Assembly: GCF_030325625.1 (NCBI RefSeq)
Contig: NZ_JACAIS010000003.1
Coordinates: 248,001-312,000, forward strand
Source: Sphingobacterium sp. N143
Lineage (GTDB): Bacteria > Bacteroidota > Bacteroidia > Sphingobacteriales > Sphingobacteriaceae
Length of the DNA stretch: 64,000 nucleotides
Direction: 5' to 3'
A model generated the notes under the pieces. The model did no database searches and was not told the origin of the DNA. It saw nothing but the letters and a program-made list of their open reading frames with translations. This document shows, one piece after another, positions 29,353 to 40,300 of the stretch; the stretch's first letter is position 1, and each line of letters begins with the position of its first letter. The translations under genes were made by a program, and so were the position numbers.

Positions 29353-30807
29353 TTACTCATCTAAGGCACCGGTTTTCATTTTTTTGGCGACTGATGTTTT
29401 CTCCTGGATCAATTTACCAGCGACTTCAATCTTAATGACTGTGGCCACCTTATCAATAGCTTGCTTAGGTACCTGAAGCCTGATCTGCCCAGATTGATTT
29501 TCCGTTCTAATTTTCTGACCATTTGCCAAGAAGCTTGCTTTTAAAACCTGATGTTTTAACGGAAGTGTAATCACCCCATTTTGTGGCCAGTCAAATACTG
29601 TTAGGTAGAGGCTGGTATTTTCGCCATGTTCTTTCATCGTGCATCGTCCCCAGTCAAAAGGTTGCAAAGGGCTACTTTTGGTCGCATAAATAGCTTCATG
29701 GTTTACTTTCATCCACTGGCCTATTGTTGCCAGTCTTTCGATACTTTCCTGTGGAAATGTGCCATCAGGCTTGGGGCCTACATTCAGTAAATAATTACCT
29801 CCCTTAGAGGCAATATCCACCAAATTGCGGATCAGCGTTTCAGCAGATTTCCATTTATGATCCGAAGTACGATAGCCCCATGTGCCATTCATCGTCATAC
29901 ACGTTTCCCAGTGCTTTCCTTCCAGCTCAGACCAGTCCGGAATTTTTTGCTCTGGTGTCTTTGTATCTCCAGGAAAATTTGGCCTCTTCAGGCGATCATT
30001 GGTAATGATATTAGGTTGTAACTCCAGTTGCTGTTGCAACATGTTCGCTGCTTCATCTGTCATATTTGTTGGAGTATCCCACCATAAAACGGCGATGTCA
30101 CCATAGTTACTCAACAATTCTTTGACCTGAGGGACTGAAACGTTCCTCATATAATCATCGAAGCTTGCAGTCTCTTGTTTTGGATCCCAATGTCCTTTAT
30201 GTGCCAGCGTATAAGCATCAATTCTGGCAGAATCAGGATTAGCCCACCCCTCACGCATTAATTTACGCGCTGCTGATCCGCCCGGATTATTCCAGTCTTG
30301 TGCCTGTGAATAATAGAACCCCAGTTTGATTCCATATTTTTTACATGCGGCCGCCAAGGGTTTTAGCACATCTCTGCCATATGGGGTAGCATCGACAATA
30401 TTCCATTTACTGGCTTTTGTTTCAAAAAGCGCAAACCCATCATGATGCTTAGCAGTAATAATTAAATATTTCATCCCAGCTTCTTTTGCCATTCGAACCC
30501 ATTCATCAGGATTATACTGTGTAGGGTTAAATTGGCCAGCCATAGCTTGATATTCATCAACCGGGATTTTTGAACGATTCATAATCCATTCGGCACCACC
30601 ACGCACCTGCTCATGCCCCTGGTAGACACCTCCAAATTGGGCGTACACCCCCCAATGAATAAACATCCCAAACCTGGCTTCCTCCCACCATTTCATTCTC
30701 AAGCTGTCTGGCAATTTATTTTCCTGTGCAACAAGCGGTTTATTGCAGGTTCCGATGAGTAAAAGCATCGATAATATAACTTTACATAAATTATTTAGCG
30801 TATTCAT
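29353..30807 (-). CDS. GH29 alpha-L-fucosidase
   Basis: Exported protein of 484 residues with a signal peptide. The catalytic barrel has KWWEEARFGMFIHWGVYA, KHHDGFALF at about 120-128 and GDIAVLWWDTP, in which D244 is the probable nucleophile. A C-terminal beta-sandwich follows. GH29 enzymes are retaining fucosidases. Having both GH29 and GH95 in one operon suggests that fucose occurs in more than one linkage in the target glycan. It directly follows susD (19 bases) and is the first enzyme of the operon. Confidence 0.9.
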   Translation of the reverse strand: MNTLNNLCKVILSMLLLIGTCNKPLVAQENKLPDSLRMKWWEEARFGMFIHWGVYAQFGGVYQGHEQVRGGAEWIMNRSKIPVDEYQAMAGQFNPTQYNPDEWVRMAKEAGMKYLIITAKHHDGFALFETKASKWNIVDATPYGRDVLKPLAAACKKYGIKLGFYYSQAQDWNNPGGSAARKLMREGWANPDSARIDAYTLAHKGHWDPKQETASFDDYMRNVSVPQVKELLSNYGDIAVLWWDTPTNMTDEAANMLQQQLELQPNIITNDRLKRPNFPGDTKTPEQKIPDWSELEGKHWETCMTMNGTWGYRTSDHKWKSAETLIRNLVDIASKGGNYLLNVGPKPDGTFPQESIERLATIGQWMKVNHEAIYATKSSPLQPFDWGRCTMKEHGENTSLYLTVFDWPQNGVITLPLKHQVLKASFLANGQKIRTENQSGQIRLQVPKQAIDKVATVIKIEVAGKLIQEKTSVAKKMKTGALDE

Positions 30808-30825
30808 AGCATACCTAATTATAGA

Positions 30826-32394
30826 TTAAAAACCAGGTGTTTGTTTAAAATTATCATTGCCCAGGCTTTTAGCAATGTCAACCTCCGACTGAGGCACAGG
30901 CCATAAGGTGTCACGTGCCATGAACAAGCGGGAAGCACCATCTGGGTCCTTGATTTTATCCATTACTTCTTTAATAATTCCCCAGCGTTTTAGGTCGAAA
31001 TAACGTTGTCCTTCCAGTGCCAGTTCCACACGCCTCTCATGGCGGATGATATCGCGAAAACCGTCTTTCGTCAATGTGGTACCAAACTGCAATAAGGGCA
31101 TGTTGACATCTGCCCTGGAGCGCACTTTATTCAAAGCATCTACAGCTGTTTGATCAGGACCAGAGCTCTCATTTTTTGCCTCAGCATACATCAGTAAAAC
31201 ATCAGCATAACGCAAGAATACCCAGTCTTGATCACTCTGTGTAGCATAACTAGTGGGCCATTTGGCTTCATTGATATATTTTCTGGGCAGAAATCCGCCC
31301 AATACTCCTTCTGCGACTGGATCAAATGCCGAAGAAGAGGTCGTTCCGCGCCATACACCACGGTACATAATCGTTGATTTTAATCGAGGATCTCGATTTT
31401 CATACGGATTTTCAACATCATATTTAGCAGAACTGTTAATATCCTTACCATCGACACAATAATAGGAATCTACTAGATAATTTAATGGCTGTACTGTCTT
31501 CAGATAGGAATACATCATATCTGCAGGGCTGTACATATTAGGTGGTAGAAATCGGGCTGAAAACATGATTTCTGGGTTATTATTCTGTCCGGGTTTTCGA
31601 AACAAGTCCCGATAACCACCTTGATAAATAGCGAATTGATTTTCGTCGATCACTTTTTTTGCTGTAGCAGCCGCTTCTGTCCATTTTTTCATCGTCAGAA
31701 GAACTTTTGCTTTATAGCCAAGTGCTGTTCCTCGAACGGCATGTCCTTTATAAGGTGTATTCGGTAAATTTTCGCTTGCATAATCAAGATCTGTTAAAAT
31801 TGCTGCCATGACTTCGTTTTTAGGAGTTCGGCCCAAACGTGCACTGGCATCATCCATGCCCAAAGGTGCTAGAGTCAAGGGAACATCTCCATAGAGATTG
31901 GTCAGCAAAAAATAATAATGTGCCCGAATGAGCCTTGCTTCAGCTTTATATTTAGCGCGATCCTGTTCATTCATGCTCGTCACCTGGTCAATATTGGCAA
32001 TCAATTTATTACATGCTGCTATGGCCTGATATGAAATCTCATAGCCTTCAGCTTGCATTCCACCAGTTGTCGAAGAAATACCAGACCTGGAAATAACATT
32101 AAAATTATTCGACGTACTAGAAACAAAGGCATCATCGGAAAGACCATCCCAAAACATGCTCGCCCCACCCCAGCCACCACGTGCAGCAGATGAAGAAGTG
32201 GCATTGTATCCACGGCATAAAAATTCGTAACATCCAGACAAGGCTAAATCCGCATCGGCTTGCGTTTTCCAAAAAGTAGACTCTGGGATTTTGTCCGTTG
32301 GATTTTTATCTAAAAAATCCTGAGTACAACTGCCCGACATCGTCAGGGCAGCCAAACTAATATATATATATGTTTTTTTGATTTTATTTTTCAT
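30826..32394 (-). CDS. SusD/RagB-family outer-membrane glycan-binding lipoprotein (pair 1)
   Basis: Lipoprotein of 522 residues from ATG 32394. A longer reading from 32433 would overlap SusC and precede the signal peptide, so I rejected it. Lipobox MSGSCTQDF is followed by FLDKNPTD and ESTFWKTQADADLALSGCYEFL, standard for SusD. TPR-like helices include RLIRAHYYFLLTNLYGDVPL, and the C-terminus has HERRVELALEGQRYFDLKRWG. It caps the SusC barrel and captures oligosaccharide at the cell surface. It lies 10 bases after SusC and leads into the fucosidase genes. Confidence 0.92.
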   Translation of the reverse strand: MKNKIKKTYIYISLAALTMSGSCTQDFLDKNPTDKIPESTFWKTQADADLALSGCYEFLCRGYNATSSSAARGGWGGASMFWDGLSDDAFVSSTSNNFNVISRSGISSTTGGMQAEGYEISYQAIAACNKLIANIDQVTSMNEQDRAKYKAEARLIRAHYYFLLTNLYGDVPLTLAPLGMDDASARLGRTPKNEVMAAILTDLDYASENLPNTPYKGHAVRGTALGYKAKVLLTMKKWTEAAATAKKVIDENQFAIYQGGYRDLFRKPGQNNNPEIMFSARFLPPNMYSPADMMYSYLKTVQPLNYLVDSYYCVDGKDINSSAKYDVENPYENRDPRLKSTIMYRGVWRGTTSSSAFDPVAEGVLGGFLPRKYINEAKWPTSYATQSDQDWVFLRYADVLLMYAEAKNESSGPDQTAVDALNKVRSRADVNMPLLQFGTTLTKDGFRDIIRHERRVELALEGQRYFDLKRWGIIKEVMDKIKDPDGASRLFMARDTLWPVPQSEVDIAKSLGNDNFKQTPGF

Positions 32395-32404
32395 AACAAG
32401 ATGA

Positions 32405-35400
32405 TTAGAATGTGATATTCGCGCCAAAAGCAAAAACTTTATTCTGAGGATGAGTTACATAACGTCCCGATGTTGCCCCTCCACTAGATGAAACCCCTCG
32501 TTCGGGATCCAAACCAGGGAATTTGGAGAAGGTCAACAAATTATCGGCAGCAAAATAAACCCGTAGACCAGAAATGCCAGTTCTTGACAATGTACTTTGA
32601 GGCAAACTATATCCGAGCTGAATATTTTTGAGCCGCAGAAAAGAACCATCTTTTAAAAAAAATGTTGAAGCACTTCTTACGTTATTGGCTGCTGGTGAAT
32701 TGTCCAGACCAACAATTGGAAGGTTTGCATCTGGATTCTCTGGAGTCCAGGCATTCATCCAATCGCTGGTAAAAGTACCTCCCTGTCTGAAAGGTACAAT
32801 CCCCCATTCACTTACAAATATTTTTTGACCTTGGGACCCAAAGAAGAATGCAGTGAAATCAAAGTTTTTCCAAACAGCCGTTGCATTGAAAGAATAATCG
32901 AAATTTGGATATGCACCCCCAACAACTGTACGATCATTATTATCTACAATTCCATCTCCATTTATATCTGCAAATTTCAAATATCCTGGTTGTGCGGGAA
33001 TCTGTTGTACCGGAGCAGCTCCCACCTCTTCTTGAGACCTGAAAATACCCGTATTTTGGAGCAAATAAAAGCTACCATAGGGTAGACCTTCCCGAATAAT
33101 GGTATTTCCTGAGATTCGTTCGGCACCATACTTCATCACTTTATTACGGTTCGCTTGGATATTCCCATTCAGCGTCAGAGACACTTCCCCAATTTTCTCA
33201 CGGTATTGAAGACCGAGTTCCACACCTCTATTTCGTAACTCACCATAGTTCACTGTTGGAGCAGTCAGACCTATATAAGAAGGAAATGCGGTCGAGGCAG
33301 ACAAAATGTCTGAAGTCACTTTATTATACCAGTCAAATGAAGCTGTTAGCTTATTGTTCCAAAATCCGAGATCAACCCCAAAATCCAGCACTTTAGTACT
33401 CTCCCATTTAATCCGTTCATTCGCCATAGCGACCTGACGGGCGCCCTGTTGCAGTGTTTCGTCAAACGGATAGGCAAATGCGGAACTGTAAACCGTCTGG
33501 TAAGGATAATTACCGATATTTTGGTTCCCTAAAGTACCTATCGACGCCCTAAGCTTCAGCTCATTTACAACTTCTTTTAATTTTGAGCCAAAAAAAGCTT
33601 CATCAGACACTTTCCATCCGCCCGATAGTGAAGGGAAAAAAGCCCATTTACGATTCTCAGGAAAACGTGAAGAAGCATCATATCGTGCATTTCCTTCTAA
33701 CAGATATTTACCCTTATAATCATAATTCAATCGGCCATAATATGATCTTAATGACCATTCATTGGTCACACCGCTATTCGACTGTTGCCCAGCACCGCCA
33801 CCATCAAGTTCGAGTATATCCTTGTTCGGAAATTGCAGCCTGCTTCCAAATAGTTTTTGGGTCTTATTATATTCTGCCTGTGTACCTGCCAGTACTTTCA
33901 GGTTATGATCTCCAAATGACTTGTCATAGGTTAATTGGGTATACCCCACAGGATAAACATTATTATCATCCGTCACCTCTAAGCCCTGCCCGCCGACATC
34001 CAATTGTCTTGCCGGTAATTCGTCAGACTTCGCTAACCACATATACTGATTGATGACCGGTTTATTGGTATAATTTTTTGTAAATCCATAAGTCAGTCCT
34101 CCACTTGTCTTCCACTCCAGACCATCCAATAATTTAACATTGATGAAGATGTTGCCTTGCATAAAATAGTTGTTCAACCGCGTCAATGCATTCTCAGCGA
34201 TAGCTACGGGGTTTTTATTAGGTGATTGAAATGGATAAGCTCTGGATGTATAGCGTCCAGTACCATCTGGCAGCACTGGCCCATACAACGGAGATTGGCT
34301 AATCGTGGACAGAAATTGGTCTTCACTGCCATTTCTAGGATATTTGCGGTCACCATAATTCAATGTTATACTTGACCCGAAACTTATCCGGTCATTGATC
34401 TTGGACCCCAAGTTGAACTGTAAATTATATTTCTTAAAAGAAGTTCCGATCATAATATCCGGCTGGTCGACATAACCGAGGATCACATTATAATTGGTCC
34501 CACCAGCACCACCACTCAAACTTAAGTTATGAGTCTGTACAGGTACAGTTCTAAATACAGCATCCAACCAATTAAAATCGGGATAAAGCGTCTTATCTGT
34601 CGCATTTTTATAAGCATCAATCATTTCCTGACTAAAAACTGCATTAGGATTGGTCACTCCTGAATTTTTAGCGGCCTGATTATACAAAGTCATATAATCA
34701 ACCGAGTTATAGACCAAATCGGGCAACGCGGAAGCTTTTGTGATCCCTATATTATAATCGTAACTCAACTGGGTCTTCCCCGCTTTTCCCTGTTTGGTCG
34801 TTACAAGGATGACACCATTTGCCGCCCGGGCACCATAAATAGCTGCAGAAGCAGCATCCTTCAATACGGTAATATTCTCGATAGCCTGTGGATTCAGATT
34901 TTCCAGACTTCCTGGAATTCCATCCACAATGACCAACGGTGCTGAGGATGCACCATATGATCCTAAGCCCCTTACCTGTAAATTAACATTTTCGTTTCCT
35001 GCTTCGCCAGATCCTTGTGTTACGCGAAGTCCAGGCATTCGCCCCTGCAATAATTGTGTAGGATTGGTTGCAATACGTTTATTAAGTACTTTTCCGTCCA
35101 CTGCCGCTACTGCGCCGGTCAGGTTACTCTTCTTTTGCGTTCCATATCCTACAACAACCACTTCATCCATCAGGCTACTTGACTCCTGAAGGACTAAATT
35201 GATATGATCTTTCTTGTCTACCGCTATTTCTGCTTTTTCTCTACCTACCAAAGAAAAAATCAACACATCAATATCCTTTGCCAGAATTTGATAATGGCCA
35301 GTTACGTCTGTCACGGTTCCGTTTTTTGCGCCTTTAATCTGTACTGTAACTCCCGCAAGTGGTTCGCCTGCTGGGGAGGTTACTTTTCCTGATATCTTCA

Positions 35401-35494
35401 GTTGTGATTGTGCGAATACCTGTGGAACAGACGTACTCATCAACGAAAATAAAAGCAACCCCTTTCCTACCGTTTTGGTAATCGGTGTTATCAT
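32405..35494 (-). CDS. SusC/RagA-family TonB-dependent transporter (pair 1)
   Basis: Outer-membrane transporter of 1029 residues. Signal peptide, then a carboxypeptidase-regulatory-like domain (about 30-115, KISGKVTSPAGEPLAGVTVQIKG), a TonB-contacting stretch MDEVVVVGYGTQKKSNLTGAV, the plug with PLVIVDGIPG and AAIYGARAANGVILVTTK, and a 22-strand barrel ending in FAFGANITF. It imports oligosaccharides into the periplasm together with its SusD. It is the first gene of the enzyme-bearing operon; a strong terminator upstream separates it from the second SusCD pair. Confidence 0.93.
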   Translation of the reverse strand: MITPITKTVGKGLLLFSLMSTSVPQVFAQSQLKISGKVTSPAGEPLAGVTVQIKGAKNGTVTDVTGHYQILAKDIDVLIFSLVGREKAEIAVDKKDHINLVLQESSSLMDEVVVVGYGTQKKSNLTGAVAAVDGKVLNKRIATNPTQLLQGRMPGLRVTQGSGEAGNENVNLQVRGLGSYGASSAPLVIVDGIPGSLENLNPQAIENITVLKDAASAAIYGARAANGVILVTTKQGKAGKTQLSYDYNIGITKASALPDLVYNSVDYMTLYNQAAKNSGVTNPNAVFSQEMIDAYKNATDKTLYPDFNWLDAVFRTVPVQTHNLSLSGGAGGTNYNVILGYVDQPDIMIGTSFKKYNLQFNLGSKINDRISFGSSITLNYGDRKYPRNGSEDQFLSTISQSPLYGPVLPDGTGRYTSRAYPFQSPNKNPVAIAENALTRLNNYFMQGNIFINVKLLDGLEWKTSGGLTYGFTKNYTNKPVINQYMWLAKSDELPARQLDVGGQGLEVTDDNNVYPVGYTQLTYDKSFGDHNLKVLAGTQAEYNKTQKLFGSRLQFPNKDILELDGGGAGQQSNSGVTNEWSLRSYYGRLNYDYKGKYLLEGNARYDASSRFPENRKWAFFPSLSGGWKVSDEAFFGSKLKEVVNELKLRASIGTLGNQNIGNYPYQTVYSSAFAYPFDETLQQGARQVAMANERIKWESTKVLDFGVDLGFWNNKLTASFDWYNKVTSDILSASTAFPSYIGLTAPTVNYGELRNRGVELGLQYREKIGEVSLTLNGNIQANRNKVMKYGAERISGNTIIREGLPYGSFYLLQNTGIFRSQEEVGAAPVQQIPAQPGYLKFADINGDGIVDNNDRTVVGGAYPNFDYSFNATAVWKNFDFTAFFFGSQGQKIFVSEWGIVPFRQGGTFTSDWMNAWTPENPDANLPIVGLDNSPAANNVRSASTFFLKDGSFLRLKNIQLGYSLPQSTLSRTGISGLRVYFAADNLLTFSKFPGLDPERGVSSSGGATSGRYVTHPQNKVFAFGANITF

Positions 35495-35545
35495 AGTTGT
35501 TTTGGTTTACTTGGTATATTTAACTCAATAAATGAAACCAAAGAT

Positions 35546-35553
35546 CAAAAATA
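35546..35553 (-). promoter_or_regulatory. Possible -7 element for susC pair 1
   Basis: CAAAAATA on the plus strand reads TATTTTTG on the minus strand, a full match to TAnnTTTG, 52 bases before the susC start. No -33 TTTG is found at 19-20 bases; the nearest is 28 bases away. The presence of a terminator just upstream makes a promoter in this gap necessary. Confidence 0.4.
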
Positions 35554-35708
35554 ACGGGTTGTTCAGCGGGTATTTTTTGTTCAAAGAGGTGGAAAAAATG
35601 GCTTTTTTCCTGATTTACAACATCATTAAACGTATTACAAAAAAAATGACATGCCAACTTGATACTTTCCTATTAGAATATAGCTCCTTCTGCAATATGA
35701 TCTCAGGC

Positions 35709-35745
35709 AAAAATATCAACCTATCTTGCAATAGGTTGATATTTT
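35709..35745 (-). terminator. Intrinsic terminator after susD of pair 2
   Basis: A perfect 15-bp stem AAAATATCAACCTAT (35710-35724) and complement (35731-35745) with a 6-base loop. On the minus strand the stem ends in a TTTTT run, so it terminates transcripts coming from the SusCD pair at 35762-40440. It lies 16 bases after that susD stop. Confidence 0.8.
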
Positions 35746-35761
35746 AGCAATAACTATTGAA

Positions 35762-37276
35762 TTAATAACCAGGATTTTGAGGCAACAAGTTTGAATTGCG
35801 GGCAATCTCATCCTGCGGAATAGGCATCAAGGCGTGGGACTCCTTTACCTTTGGTTGCTTCTCATAAGCATCCGATTTGGTAAATGATTCGACCACTTTC
35901 CCCCAGCGTTTGATATCGTACCATCTTTTCCACTCAAACGCCAATTCAACACGACGTTCTTCCTGTACAGCTTTCCGAAATTCGGCCTGGCTCATTCCTG
36001 CCTGTAAATCAGCGGGCTGACTTTGTACACCTTGCGGAGTATACCTTGCTCTTTCTCTAACAGCATTAATATAACGATAAGCCTTGTCCGTAGGTCCGCC
36101 TTGACTTTCATTCAATGCTTCGGCAGCCATAAGCAATACCTCCGCATAACGAAAAATAACATGTTTGATATCTGAATCTGACCCATCTGCTCCTGCATTA
36201 GCACCAGGATGCAAACACCACTTGGCTGTATGGATGCGGGGCCATTTCCATTTTTGATAAGGTGTCATTACACCTTTCACAGGTGTCTCGGTCAAAAAAC
36301 TAATCCTCTTTCGGTAATCTTGATCTGAGAAACTCCCGTACATACCATTTGAAGGAACAATGACACTCCAGCCGAGCATATCTGCATCCCTTACTCCGGT
36401 CATTGGAGCCGTATAATCTTGATTGGAAGAATTCTCTCCAGTGATTCCGCCCTGAAAATCAACAACCCAAACATGTTCGGCCTGAAATCCCAAATCCGCA
36501 TTCCAAAGGCTATTGTAATCTTTCACCAGTGCATATTGGTATTTATTTGCGTCATTGATTACAGTTTCAGCTAATTTGGCCGCACTATCCCAACGTTTTA
36601 AGATCATATAGACAGACGATAATAGCGTTTGTGCAGCTCCTTTGGATGGTCTGGCTTTATTATTATTGGTGTAAGTATCTGGAAGGTTGGCAATAGCATA
36701 CTCACAGTCCGTGATAATGTGCTCATACACTTTTGCTGCTGGGGTTTTACTAACGGAAAGCACCTCACTGGGGTCACTTACAAAATGATCCATAAATGGA
36801 ATATCACCAAATAATTGCACGAGGTGATAATAGTACAGGGCTCTTAATAAGTGGGCTTCTCCCAAGAGTGCTAGCTTCCTTTCTTCATTCATGCTGACCC
36901 TCGGAATACCATCAATTGCTGCATTTGCGGCACCAATCCCAAGATAGGCCGTTTTCCAAACCGCCAGCAGATCCTGATTGCTAGCATCATGGGTAAAACT
37001 ATTCAATTGGATACGGCTCGATTGTGTGCCAATATCAGCGATATCACAATCGTCCCCCAATAATTGAAGGACCATGGTGAGTCTTCTACCATAGAAGTCC
37101 ACATTGGCCAGCAGGCTGTAAATTCCCATGACAGAAGCCTCAGCGTCAGCTTCTGTTTTAAAATATTGCTTGGGATCTAAAATACTTACCGGCTCCTCGT
37201 TTAATTTTGTACACGACAATAAACTCGTAAAGCCCAGTATGGCAAGTATGGTTCGGTATATGTTTTTCTTTTTCAT
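35762..37276 (-). CDS. SusD/RagB-family lipoprotein (pair 2)
   Basis: Lipoprotein of 504 residues. Lipobox FTSLLSCTKLNEEP, then ILDPKQYFKTEADAEASVMGIYSLL, the RALYYYHLVQLFGDIPF helix and VQEERRVELAFEWKRWYDIKRWG near the end. It differs clearly from the SusD of pair 1, so the two pairs probably bind different parts or sizes of glycan. It lies 59 bases downstream of its SusC and ends just before a strong terminator, so this pair is its own transcript with no enzyme gene. Confidence 0.92.
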   Translation of the reverse strand: MKKKNIYRTILAILGFTSLLSCTKLNEEPVSILDPKQYFKTEADAEASVMGIYSLLANVDFYGRRLTMVLQLLGDDCDIADIGTQSSRIQLNSFTHDASNQDLLAVWKTAYLGIGAANAAIDGIPRVSMNEERKLALLGEAHLLRALYYYHLVQLFGDIPFMDHFVSDPSEVLSVSKTPAAKVYEHIITDCEYAIANLPDTYTNNNKARPSKGAAQTLLSSVYMILKRWDSAAKLAETVINDANKYQYALVKDYNSLWNADLGFQAEHVWVVDFQGGITGENSSNQDYTAPMTGVRDADMLGWSVIVPSNGMYGSFSDQDYRKRISFLTETPVKGVMTPYQKWKWPRIHTAKWCLHPGANAGADGSDSDIKHVIFRYAEVLLMAAEALNESQGGPTDKAYRYINAVRERARYTPQGVQSQPADLQAGMSQAEFRKAVQEERRVELAFEWKRWYDIKRWGKVVESFTKSDAYEKQPKVKESHALMPIPQDEIARNSNLLPQNPGY

Positions 37277-37335
37277 TCGGATGAATTTTTATTCATAATA
37301 ATCTATTTGTTTCTAGCGGCATTTATGCAGGATTG

Positions 37336-40300
37336 TTAAAACCTGACATTTAAGCCAACAGTATAAGACTTGATATTGGGATACCCCATATAATCCAAGC
37401 CAATGTTCCGATTCGAATCTTGATAGCTCACCTCCGGATCAAAACCAGTATAATTTGTCCATGTCCATATGTTTTGTGCACTAACATATATGCGCAAATA
37501 TTTAAGGTGAATTTTCTCTAAAGATTCTGCTGAAAAATTGTAACCCAAAGCCAGATTCTTCAAACGTAAGTAAGAACCATCTTCAACCCACCTTGAAGAA
37601 ACTTCTGGATTATTGGCCGAACTGGCTCTTGGAACATCTGTATGGGTATTTGTAGGTGTCCAGCGTCGCAACGCATCTTTTGTTGCATTCCCTTTACCAG
37701 CCATCCAGTCCAATTCCATGCGTGTAATGTTTAACATATCGTTACCATAGCTTCCTTGCATAAAAATATTCAGGTCAAAATTCTTGTACTTAAAGTCATT
37801 ATTGAATCCAAACGTAAAATCAGGATTAGGGTTTCCAATGATGGTTCGGTCATCGGCATTGACTACACCGTCTGCACCACTAATCAATTGATTATTCGCA
37901 TCACGACCGAATAAATCTTTATAACGCAGATCGCCCGGCTTTTTATTGGGCTGTGCACTAAAATCATCCCCTTGCTGATAAATTCCATCAGTCACCCATC
38001 CAAAAAAGGCACCAAGAACCTCTCCTTCCCGAAGCAGTTGAGAGTCGGTTGAAAGCATGTGTCCGGGGATTGTATTATACCGGATCTCTCCGCCCGGCAG
38101 CTGCAGGATCTTGTTTCGGTTGAAACTGATATTGAAATCTGTTTTCCAGTTTAAAACTCCATTAAGGTTAGTTGTCTGTAAACCAAACTCCCAGCCTTTA
38201 TTTTGTACACTACCCACATTTTGGAGAGCAGTGGTAAAGCCAGAATATAATGGCAATGGAACCTGATACAAGAGATTAATCGTCTTTTTGTAGTAATAAT
38301 CTATGGAAAGATTGATCCTGCTTTTTAATATACCGATATCCAATCCGGCATCAGTTTGTTTGGTGGTTTCCCAGGTCAGGTTCGGATTGGCGACGTTAGT
38401 AGGTCGGACGGCATTCACCGGATTACCATCCATTGTAGTCAGAGTGGGTGAAAATCTGGCCAAGGATTGGTAAGAGCCAATTTCTGAATTTCCGGTTTCA
38501 CCATAACTCGTCCGCAGTTTCAAGTTGCTGAGCCACGTTAAAGATTCCATAAAAGGTTCTTGACTAACATTCCATGCCAATGCTCCTGAAGGAAAAAATG
38601 CCCATTTATTGTTTTCGCCAAATTTTGAAGAACCATCATATCTTCCAGTCGCAGTAATGAAGTAACGGTTTTTATAATTATAATTTAATCTTCCATAAAA
38701 GGAAGACATGATCCAATCTTCCAGGTTTGACGAAGCATTTTGATAATTGGATCCAGCACCCAGGTTCCAATAACTAAAACTATCCGAAATAAAATTACGG
38801 TTATTTGACTGCCATATTTCATTTCTGGAACTTTGGTAAGAATATCCTGCCATAGCATTCAGATTATGATCTTCATGAAATGTCTGTGTATAGGTCAGAA
38901 AGTTTTCGTTGATAAAATTGGTATTTTTATGAGCAGCTATAGATCCAACACCACCAAAATTGCGCCCTTCCACCAACTCTTTGGAGACGTAACTACCTGT
39001 GCGCTGATTACTTACCTGAACCCCAAAAGTACTTCGAAAAATAAGGTTTTTCAAAATACCAAGTTCGACGAAACCATTCCCTTGAAACAGATCTGTGACG
39101 ACTTCATTCTCCCGTTCCGTTGCCACGGCTACTGGATTATCATGTGGATCACCAAATTGTTTTAGGGTATAGTTGCCTTCTTCATCATAAACTCCCTGAG
39201 TTGGTTCAAAACGTAAAGCCGCCGAGATTACTCCAGCACCTGTAGTTCCACTGCTCGATTCTTGAGTCCTGACACCGTTCAATTTATTGCGGTTGAACAT
39301 AAGCCTTGTACCTATCTTTATTCGGTCAGAAACCTTCATCTCTAAATTCGAATTTCCGGAGAGTCTTCGAAAATCAGAATTAATCACTGTTCCTTTTTGT
39401 CCAAAATGATTTACTGAGGTATAGTATTTAACATTGTCACTACCTCCTGATATAGAAATCTGATTGTTTAGCTGATTTCCATTCCTGAAAATTAGGTCCT
39501 GCCAGTCCGTTCCCTCACCCAAAGATTCAGGATCCGGAAAAGGCAAATTAGTATTACCGGCATTTAAATAGGTATCATTGATATAAGAAGCAAACTCAGA
39601 TGCATTCAAAAGATTCAGGCGTTTCCCTACTTTTTGAGAAGCAAAAGAATTGTTGAGTTCAATAACGGGTTTACCAGAGCGTCCTTTTTTTGTGGTGATC
39701 ATAATGACCCCATTTGCCCCACGGGAACCGTAAATCGCGGTAGCTGAAGCATCTTTTAGTACTTCAATTGATTCTACATCTTCCGGCGCTGGGGCTGAAC
39801 TACCAGGAAAACCATCCACCACATACAGTGGATCGCTACTGGCATTAATTGAAGTTCCTCCCCTTACGCGTACACGTGGAGCTTTTCCTGGTTCACCATT
39901 GGTACTTGTCACTGACACACCTGGGGCTCTTCCTTGAAGTGCTTGAGCAGTACCAGCTAAAGGAAAAGCATTAATCTGATTCGCATTAATGGAAGATACC
40001 GAACCTGTCAGATCACTCTTTTTTTGTGTTCCATACCCTACTACCACAACCTCATCCATGACTGATTCATTGGATTGTAAAGTTACTTGAATCACCCGCT
40101 GTCCCGCAGTAAGCTTAATTTCCTGACCTGTATAACCGATTGATGAAAAGATCAAAGTGGCATTCACAGGTACTTTTAGCGTAAATTCTCCCTTTTCATT
40201 GGTCTGCGTACTATGACCACTGGCTCCTTTTACACTGATAGAAACCCCTTGAATAAAGGCATGATCTTGATTGACAACTACTCCTTTCATCTCAACTTCC

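Noticed and set aside
33583..34053. Long plus-strand ORF antisense to susC pair 1
   Set aside because: It lies wholly inside a clear SusC coding frame, has no recognisable domain and no promoter or ribosome signal. It is a shadow.
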